Part shown: piece by piece, positions 34,679 to 42,151 of the stretch | How the letters are laid out: each line of letters starts with the position of its first letter | Position numbering within the stretch: position 1 is the first letter of the stretch | Assembly: GCA_030429045.1 (NCBI GenBank) | Contig: JAUIEA010000008.1 | Location: forward strand, 1-60,218 | Length of the DNA stretch: 60,218 bases | Direction: 5' to 3' | Origin: Bacteroidia bacterium | GTDB lineage: Bacteria > Bacteroidota > Bacteroidia > Chitinophagales > Saprospiraceae | The notes under the pieces: model-generated | Databases searched by the model: none | Seen by the model: only the letters and a program-made list of their open reading frames with translations | Told to the model about the DNA's origin: nothing | Program-made: the position numbers and the translations under genes

Positions 34679-35434
34679 TTACCGCTTGTTCAGATCACCG
34701 CTTCCGTACATTTTCGAGTTGACGATTCCCGCATTTCCGGAATAGGTGACATCCCCACTACCATTTACCTGGACATCGAGAATCGAGTCTGCATGGACAC
34801 GGGCATCCCCTGATCCGGAAATGAATAAATTGACTCTGTTGCAGATGAATTGATCAGCATAAATATCTCCGGAGCCATTGGACTGTACGGCCAGGGATTG
34901 TGCCTTGCCACTCAAATGAAGGTCTGGTGAACCATTCAGGTCTGCACTCACGATATCGTAGAATAGATCCAGGTAAATATCCCCGGAGCCATTGGACTGG
35001 ATCTCCATATTCTTTCCTCTGATCGGATTTTTCGACCGGATTTCTCCACTGCCATGCAGACCAATTTCCGTCCACTGAGGTGACTCCAGTTGAATGTGGA
35101 TATTGGACCCCTTCTGAATGGAAAATCCTTTTTTTAATCCGATGTGGAGGACGTTGTTATCAGTGAATTCTGTGGTGATAAATTCGAGGATATTTTCATC
35201 CGCATCTATTTCAACCAGGTGATTGTCTCCCTGTTTGATTGTCGTTCTGAAAGAACCATTAATTTCTACAGACGAAAATTCGGTCACGGTACGGACTTCA
35301 TGTTTGGTTATGCCTGAGCCAATCACTTTTTCACCCAATACCAGTCCAAAAAATCGCATATAGACCAATGAGGCGATGAGTAAAAATACGGCTGTACCCA
35401 GGAGAACAAGTAGGTATTTATTGCTGGTCTTCAT
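34679..35434 (-). CDS. Membrane-anchored head-GIN protein (DUF2807), last gene of the YtrA-type operon
   Basis: The 251-residue protein has one N-terminal membrane helix (YLLVLLGTAVFLLIASLVYM, about 7-26) and a DUF2807 solenoid with repeated GSGE/GSGD turns (GLHGSGEIRS, QSNGSGDIYL, NGSPDLHLSG, QSNGSGDIYA, SGSGDARVH, NGSGDVTY, YGSGDLNKR). It follows the GntR gene by two bases on the same strand and so is very probably co-transcribed with the ABC genes. Unlike the copy at 26.7 kb it has no lipobox, so it stays anchored in the inner membrane. Confidence 0.85.
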   Translation of the reverse strand: MKTSNKYLLVLLGTAVFLLIASLVYMRFFGLVLGEKVIGSGITKHEVRTVTEFSSVEINGSFRTTIKQGDNHLVEIDADENILEFITTEFTDNNVLHIGLKKGFSIQKGSNIHIQLESPQWTEIGLHGSGEIRSKNPIRGKNMEIQSNGSGDIYLDLFYDIVSADLNGSPDLHLSGKAQSLAVQSNGSGDIYADQFICNRVNLFISGSGDARVHADSILDVQVNGSGDVTYSGNAGIVNSKMYGSGDLNKR

Positions 35435-35436
35435 AA

Positions 35437-35802
35437 TCAGATCTGTTGTTTGTGGCGGTTAAACAGGGCCTGGAGGTCTTCCAGGTCAATTCCCAGTAAT
35501 TCCATCGTTCGGAAGAGTTGTGGAATTTCCTCTTTGATGAATTGGTCGCGTTTCATGGATTTGACTTTTTGGTAGGCATCTTCCGCGATGAAGTATCCGA
35601 TGCCGCGTTTATTATCCAGAACACCCTGTTCCTGGAGGAGGGAATAGCTGCGTTGGACAGTATTGGGGTTGACCTCTATACTGGATGCCATTTCTCGAAC
35701 GGAAGATACTCGTTCTCCATCTGGCAGATCACCAGCAAGAATGGTATCACATATGAGATCGGCGATCTGCAAGTATATGCTTCGTTGATCTGCAAATTGC
35801 AT
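35437..35802 (-). CDS. YtrA-type GntR-family transcriptional regulator
   Basis: The short (121-residue) GntR protein has a winged HTH at about residues 12-72 (IYLQIADLICDTILAG, VSSVREMASSIEVNPNTVQRSYSLLQEQG, KRGIGYFI) and a small C-terminal helical tail (about 75-121) without a ligand-binding domain. This size is typical of the YtrA subfamily, which represses neighbouring ABC-transporter operons. I chose the ATG at 35802, whose bases overlap the stop of the permease gene (TGATG). A palindromic site at 37428-37451 is the likely operator. Confidence 0.88.
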   Translation of the reverse strand: MQFADQRSIYLQIADLICDTILAGDLPDGERVSSVREMASSIEVNPNTVQRSYSLLQEQGVLDNKRGIGYFIAEDAYQKVKSMKRDQFIKEEIPQLFRTMELLGIDLEDLQALFNRHKQQI

Positions 35803-36563
35803 CAGACTTCTTTTTCGTTGAGTTTGAGATAGGAGATCCACCAGAACAAGGGAATCAATACCAGCCACAGGATGGCCTTTCCGGTTTGGCCCAGCCAGTA
35901 ATCGGTGTGTTCTGAAAGATCAAAGGAAAATGCCGGATTGACCACCATTGCATCTTCGGTCAGACTTTGAAAGAGCATCCATCCGGTAATGCCGCCGATA
36001 AATGAAATGGCGGTCATCAGAACCAGGACAGTCAGGGCTGTTTTGATCGTTGCCGATTTATTGAAATGGACTGCTCCAATAATGAAGACGGCATGGGCGA
36101 CGGTATACACTTTCCAAAAGGTGAAGATCTCCGATTGGAAGGGATGAAACGTAAGGTAGACCTCCCCGAATGCCACTATACAGATGATGTTCATGATCCA
36201 GGAAGCGAGCCAGTATACCAGCGTATAGGCAATGAGGTAGAACGGAAGTGTCCTGAACCACCGGGATACCCATTTTTCAAAATTGGAGGCCGGAAGAAGC
36301 AGATAATCCTGCCGGGTAGCAGGCTGGGCAAATTCGGTATAAACCCCGCCGGTCTGAAATATGCCAAACACAAAGAGGAAGATCCCATACCAAGTGAAAT
36401 GGAAATCCGGATCCGGTCCTCCTGGATTCAATTTGCCGGTTATGCCAAACAAACACAGGAGACCCAACAGTACACCAGCAACAATGAGTGCTGATTTTTT
36501 ATTCATATACAGATCCCGAAACACCAGGTGTCGTACGATCGGCAGGCGAAATGTCATATCCAT
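35802..36563 (-). CDS. ABC-2-like membrane protein (permease partner)
   Basis: This 253-residue protein has about six hydrophobic segments (SALIVAGVLLGLLCLFGI, WYGIFLFVFGIFQTGGVYTEF, FYLIAYTLVYWLASWIMNII and others). It lies between the ABC ATPase and the GntR gene with a 12-bp gap and a one-base overlap, so it is the natural membrane partner of the ATPase. Conserved-looking ends (VRHLVFRDLYMNKK, WWISYLKLNEKEV) are cytoplasmic. The transported substrate is unknown. Confidence 0.82.
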   Translation of the reverse strand: MDMTFRLPIVRHLVFRDLYMNKKSALIVAGVLLGLLCLFGITGKLNPGGPDPDFHFTWYGIFLFVFGIFQTGGVYTEFAQPATRQDYLLLPASNFEKWVSRWFRTLPFYLIAYTLVYWLASWIMNIICIVAFGEVYLTFHPFQSEIFTFWKVYTVAHAVFIIGAVHFNKSATIKTALTVLVLMTAISFIGGITGWMLFQSLTEDAMVVNPAFSFDLSEHTDYWLGQTGKAILWLVLIPLFWWISYLKLNEKEV

Positions 36564-36575
36564 TTTGGGCGTGAA

Positions 36576-37427
36576 TTAGGCGTTAAATAATTTCTCAATC
36601 CGATCCGGATGTTGAATGATGGCGTTGAACAATACCTCGAGATCAACATCGGTGTCTTCGCCAGTCGTGTTTTCACTGACCGCCAGATAACCACCGGGAA
36701 TACGTTCTGCATACCAGGCATCGAGTGGTTCCTGTAGCCCTGTGTGAACATGAAAGCGGAGTTTCTGTGCCACTGTTTTCAGGTCTTGCTGGAAGATGAT
36801 CTTTCCCTGGTCGAGAATGATCAACGGGTCGATCAGGTTGACCATGTCCCGTACCTGGTGCGTGGAGATCAACATGCACGTTTCGTCGTGGATGCTGGAT
36901 GAAATGATCTTCCGAAACCGACTCTTGGAGGGAATATCCAGGCCGTTGGTCGGCTCATCCAGGATCAGCAGGCGAGCCCGGGTGGCCAGTCCAAATGAAA
37001 TGATCGCTTTCTTTTTCTGGCCAAAGGATGATCCTGACAGTTTACCGGAAGTGGGCAACTCGAACTCCTCCACCAGTTTCCAGAAGAGCGCTTCATCGAA
37101 CCTGGGATAGAAAGGAGCATAGATGCGGGGCAGATCGCGAATATCCATATCAGGCACTGCCCATTCCTCCGGAATGAAGCAAATGTTTTCCAACATGGCC
37201 GTATGGCGATCGAATGCGGGTGATCCCAAGGTCCTGACCTCCCCTTTCCAGGGCTGTAATAACCCGGAGATGATCCGGAGCAGGGTCGTTTTGCCCGCAC
37301 CGTTTCTTCCCAGGAGGCCATAGATCTGACCGCCTTTCAACTGGAGATCAAGTTCGGAGAACAGGGGTTTACCCTTCTTGTAGCCAAAATGGAGGCCATC
37401 TATCTGGATCAGTGTTTCTATAGTCAT
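36576..37427 (-). CDS. ABC transporter ATP-binding protein, first gene of the YtrA-type operon
   Basis: The 283-residue ATPase has Walker A GRNGAGKTT (residues 40-48), the Q-loop region, Walker B LLILDEP (153-159) and the His switch ISTHQVRD. The signature is LSGSSFGQKKK (130-140), a degenerate form of LSGGQ. A C-terminal extension (about 215-283) is specific to this subfamily. It starts the minus-strand operon ATPase, permease, GntR, head-GIN. The palindrome at 37428-37451 ends directly at the first base of its ATG. Confidence 0.92.
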   Translation of the reverse strand: MTIETLIQIDGLHFGYKKGKPLFSELDLQLKGGQIYGLLGRNGAGKTTLLRIISGLLQPWKGEVRTLGSPAFDRHTAMLENICFIPEEWAVPDMDIRDLPRIYAPFYPRFDEALFWKLVEEFELPTSGKLSGSSFGQKKKAIISFGLATRARLLILDEPTNGLDIPSKSRFRKIISSSIHDETCMLISTHQVRDMVNLIDPLIILDQGKIIFQQDLKTVAQKLRFHVHTGLQEPLDAWYAERIPGGYLAVSENTTGEDTDVDLEVLFNAIIQHPDRIEKLFNA

Positions 37428-37451
37428 AGTGTACTACATTACTAATACACT
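37428..37451. promoter_or_regulatory. Putative GntR (YtrA-type) operator
   Basis: Arms AGTGTA and TACACT, extended by symmetric TA steps, form a 24-bp palindrome around ATTAC. It touches the ATG of the ABC ATPase gene, so a bound repressor would block transcription and initiation of the whole operon, including the regulator itself. Confidence 0.7.
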
Positions 37452-37618
37452 GCAAATCTAGGATACTTTTGGAATTATTCAAAGCCAACAGCAAATATTT
37501 TATCGATTTCATCAAAATTTCCGGTCGATGCAGCAGGTGTGGTACACTGATCCGCCCGGACTCAGGGCCCTTTGGCAGACTATTTGTGTTTAGCAGGAGT
37601 GGTCTTCAACGAAAGAAT

Positions 37619-38071
37619 ATGGTCAAGCAGGCACGTTATTGGGTAGACAGGCACATTATTGATCTGTTGCGGATCAGTATCGGCATCTGTTATGTGTGGT
37701 TTGGCATGTTGAAATTCTTTCCGGATCTGAGTCCAGCCGAGGATCTCGCTGGACAGACCATCACCCTCCTCACCTTCGGGACCATCCAGCCCCCCCTTTC
37801 CCTGAACTTACTGGCCATATGGGAAGTCGGCGTGGGTCTGATGTTCATGACCAACAGGTTGATGCGGTTTGCATTGTGGGCCATGTTCATCCATATGATC
37901 TGCACCCTGACCCCGGCCTTTCTGATCCCGGATGCATTTTTTACCCATTTTCCCTACGGGTTGACCCTGGTCGGCCAGTACATCATCAAGAACTTTGTCT
38001 TTATCGCCGTTGCGATCGCCTTGATGCGCAAGGTCAGACCGGTTGAAGAAGGCATGGAAAATCTGAGCTGA
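37619..38071 (+). CDS. DoxX-like small membrane protein
   Basis: This 150-residue protein has four hydrophobic segments (LLRISIGICYVWFGMLKFF, LNLLAIWEVGVGLMFM, FALWAMFIHMICTLTPAFL, YIIKNFVFIAVAIALM), the usual DoxX/SURF4-like layout. I chose the ATG at 37619 (MVKQARYW); an earlier frame would add 50 polar residues with no homology. It is followed by nadC after 27 bp but probably has its own promoter. The function is unknown; relatives are tied to membrane redox or thiosulfate metabolism. Confidence 0.72.
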   Translation: MVKQARYWVDRHIIDLLRISIGICYVWFGMLKFFPDLSPAEDLAGQTITLLTFGTIQPPLSLNLLAIWEVGVGLMFMTNRLMRFALWAMFIHMICTLTPAFLIPDAFFTHFPYGLTLVGQYIIKNFVFIAVAIALMRKVRPVEEGMENLS

Positions 38072-38086
38072 TCGGGTGACAGGGCT

Positions 38087-38094
38087 TATCTTTG
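38087..38094 (+). promoter_or_regulatory. -7 box directly before nadC
   Basis: TATCTTTG ends four bases before the nadC ATG. If transcription starts the usual few bases downstream, the mRNA would be leaderless. Confidence 0.5.
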
Positions 38095-38098
38095 CCCC

Positions 38099-38959
38099 AT
38101 GCATGCCTATCATCCCGAGCCCCATTTGATCCAGGATTTCATTACCCGCTGCCTGGCAGAGGATATTGAATCCGGAGACGTGACTACCCTTGCCTGTATT
38201 GACCCACTCAGCCGGAGTACCGGTAAATTGCTCGTCAAGGATGTCGGCATTATTTCAGGACTGGAGTTGGCAGAGGCGATCTTCAAACATGTAGATCCCA
38301 GCGCCGAACTGGAATGGTTCAACAAGGATGGAGACCCCGTCCATGAAGGAGATATTGCCTTTCAGGTAAACTGCAGTACCCATGCACTGTTGCAGGCAGA
38401 ACGGCTGGTCCTGAACAGCATGCAACGGATGAGTGGCATCGCCACGCTCACCAATCGGTTCCTCTTTGAAGTAGAGGATCTGCCCGTCAAATTGCTGGAT
38501 ACACGCAAAACCACCCCGGGCATTCGATTTCTGGAAAAATGGGCTGTCCAGATGGGCGGTGGACACAACTACCGGTTCGGACTGTATGACTGGTTTATGA
38601 TCAAGGACAACCATATTACGGCTTGCGGGACAGTTACGGATGCCATCGAGCGTGTCGCGGCTTATCAGAAAGCCAAAGGCATCGCCCTCAATGTTACGGT
38701 GGAGGTGAAGAATCTGATGGAGTTATTTGAGGTCCTGGATACGGGCAAGGTCACCCGTATCATGTTCGACAATTTTGAACTTCCCCTGTTGAAGGAAGGG
38801 GTGCGGTTGGTCGACAAGCGGTATGAGACGGAAGCATCGGGAGGAGTCAATCTCACATCCGTCCGAAAGATTGCCCTGACCGGTGTGGATTATATTTCCA
38901 TAGGTGCGCTGACCCATTCGGCGCAGGCTCTGGATATGAGTTTGAAGATTCTGGATTAG
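38099..38959 (+). CDS. nadC: Nicotinate-nucleotide pyrophosphorylase (carboxylating)
   Basis: This 286-residue enzyme converts quinolinate and PRPP to nicotinate mononucleotide, the third step of de novo NAD synthesis. Motifs include AEDIESGDVTT, LVLNSMQRMSGIAT, LLDTRKTTPGIRFLEKWAVQMGGGHNYRFGLYD, MIKDNH and the C-terminal ASGGVNL with ISIGALTHSAQALDMSLKIL. The start is the ATG at 38099. The stop is ten bases from the convergent small membrane gene. Confidence 0.95.
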   Translation: MHAYHPEPHLIQDFITRCLAEDIESGDVTTLACIDPLSRSTGKLLVKDVGIISGLELAEAIFKHVDPSAELEWFNKDGDPVHEGDIAFQVNCSTHALLQAERLVLNSMQRMSGIATLTNRFLFEVEDLPVKLLDTRKTTPGIRFLEKWAVQMGGGHNYRFGLYDWFMIKDNHITACGTVTDAIERVAAYQKAKGIALNVTVEVKNLMELFEVLDTGKVTRIMFDNFELPLLKEGVRLVDKRYETEASGGVNLTSVRKIALTGVDYISIGALTHSAQALDMSLKILD

Positions 38960-38968
38960 ATATCCCAC

Positions 38969-39127
38969 CTAGACATAGTGGGTCAAACCTAATCCGATCA
39001 GGAAGCCCAGGCAAAGGATGGAGATCCAGAAGCGGACATCGCGGTAGAATCCGTGGTGTCTGTCCCAGATGATGCTGCCGATCACAGTGACAAGGATAAG
39101 GGTGAGAATGAATAACATAATGCCCAT
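38969..39127 (-). CDS. Small two-span membrane protein, 52 residues
   Basis: A short frame with ATG 39125-39127 and TAG 38969-38971. It encodes MGIMLFILTLILVTVIGSII, a polar middle WDRHHGFYRDVRFW, then a second hydrophobic helix ISILCLGFLIGLGLTHYV. This is a convincing two-helix hairpin protein between convergent nadC and the pyrD 3' end. It has no signal peptide and no known domain. A weak CCCAC/GTGGG hairpin overlaps the 3' end. Confidence 0.72.
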   Translation of the reverse strand: MGIMLFILTLILVTVIGSIIWDRHHGFYRDVRFWISILCLGFLIGLGLTHYV

Positions 39128-39217
39128 TTTCGATCAATAAGAAGATGCGTCATCAGGGGCTATCCGGTGGTTGCCCACGCAGATAGATCCATGATCTTGC
39201 TGGTTCGAAAAGAGGGG

Positions 39218-40273
39218 TTAATCGGTAATGGGTCGTGATCTCAGATCGGATTTGATCGATTTCACCAGTTGAGGACCAGCAAAAATCAGACCACTATAGA
39301 CCTGGATCAACGAAGCACCGGAAGCAAACTTTTCACGCGCAGACTCAGGAGAGTCGATCCCTCCGACGCCGATCAACGGAAGGTTTGCCGGGCAATGCCT
39401 GGATAGATAACCGAGGACATCGTTGGAACGTTCCCGAAGGGGGGCACCACTGAGCCCTCCGGCACCGATCTTTTGCCATTCTGTCGGCTCTGTGACCAAC
39501 GGTTCTCTGCCAATGGTCGTATTGGTGGCTACCAGGCCGGCCAGTTTGGCTTCTGCTGCGATGTCGACAATGTCGTTGAGCTGACCGTGCTCCAGATCCG
39601 GAGCAATTTTGAGCAGGAGCGGCCGGGATCTTCCTCGTCCATGGTTTTCCTCCTGGAGGGTCAGGAGCAGTTTGCGCAGTGGTTCCTTGTCCTGGAGTTC
39701 GCGCAGACCCGGGGTATTCGGAGAGGAGACATTCACCACAAAATAGTCGACCCAAGGCTGCAGTTTTCGCAGGCAGATCAGGTAGTCTTCTACCGCCTGT
39801 GCATTCGGAGTGTCTTTATTCTTGCCGATGTTGCCACCGATGATCAGCCCATCGGGGCGATGGAGGACTTCCAGGCGTTCGACCGCGGCATCCACACCTT
39901 CATTGTTGAACCCCATCCGGTTGATCAGTGCCTGGTCCTGGGGCAGGCGGAAGAGGCGCGGTTTTGGATTGCCGGCCTGGGGCCTGGGCGTCAGGGTGCC
40001 GATTTCGATGAACCCGAAGCCGAGCAGGGCCAATTCGCGGATATAGCGGGCATTTTTATCAAAACCTGCCGCCAGACCGATCGGATTCTTGAATGTCAGA
40101 CCGAACACCTTCCGGGTCAGGCCCTGATCCTCTCCATACCAGGCCTTTTGCATCATATCCCGGGCGGGAACAATGTCCGCCAGGTTCTGAAGGACGCCCA
40201 TGGTCAGGTGGTGGGCCATTTCTGCATCCAGGCGAAAGAGTGCAGGCTTGAGGAGGTTGTAGAGGCTCGGCAT
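39218..40273 (-). CDS. pyrD: Dihydroorotate dehydrogenase (quinone), class 2
   Basis: This 351-residue FMN enzyme oxidises dihydroorotate to orotate in pyrimidine synthesis and passes electrons to quinone. An N-terminal membrane-associating helix (MPSLYNLLKPALFRLDAEMAHH) marks class 2. Other features: NPIGLAAGFDKNA, IGTLTPRPQAGNPKPRLFRL, NVSSPNTPGLRELQ (catalytic Ser), ATNTTIGRE and GVGGIDSPE. I chose ATG 40273; an upstream frame would add 51 unrelated residues. A well-spaced promoter lies just in front (40281-40311). Confidence 0.95.
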   Translation of the reverse strand: MPSLYNLLKPALFRLDAEMAHHLTMGVLQNLADIVPARDMMQKAWYGEDQGLTRKVFGLTFKNPIGLAAGFDKNARYIRELALLGFGFIEIGTLTPRPQAGNPKPRLFRLPQDQALINRMGFNNEGVDAAVERLEVLHRPDGLIIGGNIGKNKDTPNAQAVEDYLICLRKLQPWVDYFVVNVSSPNTPGLRELQDKEPLRKLLLTLQEENHGRGRSRPLLLKIAPDLEHGQLNDIVDIAAEAKLAGLVATNTTIGREPLVTEPTEWQKIGAGGLSGAPLRERSNDVLGYLSRHCPANLPLIGVGGIDSPESAREKFASGASLIQVYSGLIFAGPQLVKSIKSDLRSRPITD

Positions 40274-40280
40274 AGGATGG

Positions 40281-40311
40281 CAAAGGTAATGTGTGTGCAC
40301 CACCCTGCCAA
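40281..40311 (-). promoter_or_regulatory. pyrD promoter
   Basis: On the minus strand TTG (40311-40309), then 20 bases, then TACCTTTG (40288-40281): an exact match to the Bacteroidota TTG-N20-TAnnTTTG pattern. The ATG follows seven bases after the box. Confidence 0.7.
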
Positions 40312-40425
40312 TGATCGGGACATGGATGATGATGAAACCTGCCCTGATCTGGTCGGTGTTGCGCAACCCGAAAACGAATTGACAGAAAGGGCCCCGAGAT
40401 CCAGAGGACAGGCTATCTTTCGACA

Positions 40426-41229
40426 ATGGAACCGGATCAGCAATTATCCATTCTGGCCAGTCGCGCCAGTGAGGTCGTTCGCGAAGTGGCTCAGCAGATT
40501 GCCAATGCGTATGGAACGGTACGGGCAGGGGAAGTGGAGATCAAAAGCAGAAACAGCCTGGTCAGCCATGTGGATAAGGAGGCCGAACTGGCATTGGTGA
40601 ACGGGCTGGGTGCCCTGTTACCTGATGCGGGTTTTCTGACCGAGGAAGAAACGGTTGAGCAAGTCTCAGCCCGGGACAGATGGATCATCGATCCGTTGGA
40701 TGGCACCACCAATTTTCTGCATGGCTTGCCCTTTTTTGCGGTGAGTGTCGCCCTGGAACGGGAGGGTAGGCTCGTGCTGGGAATTGTGCATGAAGTCAGT
40801 CGTAACGAACAGTTTGTCGCCTGGGAAAATGGCGGCGCCTGGTGCAATGGCCAGCGCATCCGGGTATCCGATTGCCGACACCTGGAGGATAGTCTTCTGG
40901 CGACCGGATTTCCTTATTATGACTTCAGTCGGACGGCAGCCTATGTAGAGGTCCTGCAAGCATTCATGCGGGAAACCCGGGGAGTCCGTCGCATCGGTAG
41001 TGCGGCATTGGACATGGCCTATGTGGCCTGTGGCCGTTTTGATGCCTTTTATGAATATGCCCTGCATCCCTGGGATGTCGCTGGTGGAATTGTGCTGGTA
41101 CGAGAGGCAGGGGGTGTGGTGACCGACTTCAGTGGTGACGATCAGGTGTGCAACAGCGGATCAGAGATCCTGGCGGCTGGACCATACATTCATCCACTTG
41201 CACAGAAACAAATCAAATTGTATTTTTAG
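40426..41229 (+). CDS. Inositol-monophosphatase-family phosphatase
   Basis: The 267-residue Mg2+-dependent sugar-phosphate phosphatase of the IMPase/SuhB family. Metal-site motifs are TEEET (residues 72-76), [15 protein letters not shown] (86-100) and the C-terminal [17 protein letters not shown]. Substrates of relatives include inositol-1-phosphate and 3'-phosphoadenosine 5'-phosphate; the specificity is not visible. A TATCTTTC box lies four bases before the ATG, suggesting a very short leader. It ends 20 bp before the ZIP gene, with an operator-like palindrome in between. Confidence 0.92.
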   Translation: MEPDQQLSILASRASEVVREVAQQIANAYGTVRAGEVEIKSRNSLVSHVDKEAELALVNGLGALLPDAGFLTEEETVEQVSARDRWIIDPLDGTTNFLHGLPFFAVSVALEREGRLVLGIVHEVSRNEQFVAWENGGAWCNGQRIRVSDCRHLEDSLLATGFPYYDFSRTAAYVEVLQAFMRETRGVRRIGSAALDMAYVACGRFDAFYEYALHPWDVAGGIVLVREAGGVVTDFSGDDQVCNSGSEILAAGPYIHPLAQKQIKLYF

Positions 41230-41240
41230 GCCAGTCTAAA
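41225..41240. promoter_or_regulatory. Palindrome before the ZIP gene, possible metal-regulator operator
   Basis: TTTAGGCCAGTCTAAA has arms TTTAG and CTAAA plus symmetric inner C/G positions. DtxR/IdeR/MntR-type operators often carry TTAG...CTAA ends. It spans the stop codon of the phosphatase gene and lies ten bases before the ZIP start. Confidence 0.5.
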
Positions 41241-41249
41241 AAAACATTT

Positions 41250-42074
41250 ATGGATACCGCATATGCTTGGTTTGCCGAACAACACCCCGTCTATCAGGCC
41301 CTGCTCGCCACCCTGTTTACCTGGGGGGTCACTGCATTGGGTGCCGCATTGGTGTTTTTCTTTAAAAAGATGAACCAGAAAATCCTGGACGCCATGCTGG
41401 GATTTGCGGCAGGGGTGATGATCGCTGCAAGTTTCTGGTCGCTCCTGGCACCCTCGATCGAAATGAGTCGCGAAACCAGCAGCCTGCCCGAATGGGCACC
41501 GGCACTCATCGGATTCCTCGCCGGGGGACTGTTTCTGGCCCTCCTGGACAAGCTCCTGCCTCACCTGCATCCAGGTTTGTCCATGAAAGAAGCCGAAGGC
41601 CCCAAAACCAGCCTGCGCCGCAGCGTCCTCCTCGTACTGGCCATTACCCTGCACAATATTCCCGAAGGTTTGGCCATCGGGGTCGCTTTCGGGGCAGTAG
41701 CCTACGGATTGCCATCCGCCACCCTGGGCGCCGCCATCGCCCTGGCGATCGGCATCGGCCTGCAGAATTTTCCCGAAGGAACAGCTGTTTCGGTTCCCTT
41801 GCGACGGGAAGGAATGAGCCGCCGGAAATCCTTCTTTTATGGCCAGTTGTCCGGGATCGTCGAACCTATAGCCGGGGTAGCCGGCGCCATGCTGGTGCTG
41901 AGTATGCAATCCATCCTGCCTTACGCCCTGGCATTTGCTGCCGGCGCCATGATCTTTGTGGTCGTTGAAGAGCTGATCCCGGAATCGCAGCTGGCCAAGA
42001 ATACAGACCTGGCCACCCTGGCCACCCTGGCCGGTTTTGCCGTGATGATGACCCTGGACGTGGCCCTGGGATAA
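41250..42074 (+). CDS. ZIP-family metal transporter
   Basis: This 274-residue inner-membrane transporter of Zn2+ or other divalent metals has eight hydrophobic segments. The metal-binding helix IV motif is HNIPEG (residues 135-140) and helix V has QNFPEG; EELIPES is conserved near the end. A His-containing cytoplasmic loop (LLPHLHPGL) is typical. I chose ATG 41250; a frame beginning inside the upstream gene would add 34 unrelated residues. A TonB-dependent receptor follows 77 bp downstream, so an outer-to-inner membrane metal route is possible. Confidence 0.92.
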   Translation: MDTAYAWFAEQHPVYQALLATLFTWGVTALGAALVFFFKKMNQKILDAMLGFAAGVMIAASFWSLLAPSIEMSRETSSLPEWAPALIGFLAGGLFLALLDKLLPHLHPGLSMKEAEGPKTSLRRSVLLVLAITLHNIPEGLAIGVAFGAVAYGLPSATLGAAIALAIGIGLQNFPEGTAVSVPLRREGMSRRKSFFYGQLSGIVEPIAGVAGAMLVLSMQSILPYALAFAAGAMIFVVVEELIPESQLAKNTDLATLATLAGFAVMMTLDVALG

Positions 42075-42151
42075 AATTTCCAGAAAAGCGATCTGATCCA
42101 AAACCCCTAGAAGGCTTTCCTTGTTTCCTGAACCTAATCTTCGGAGAAGCA

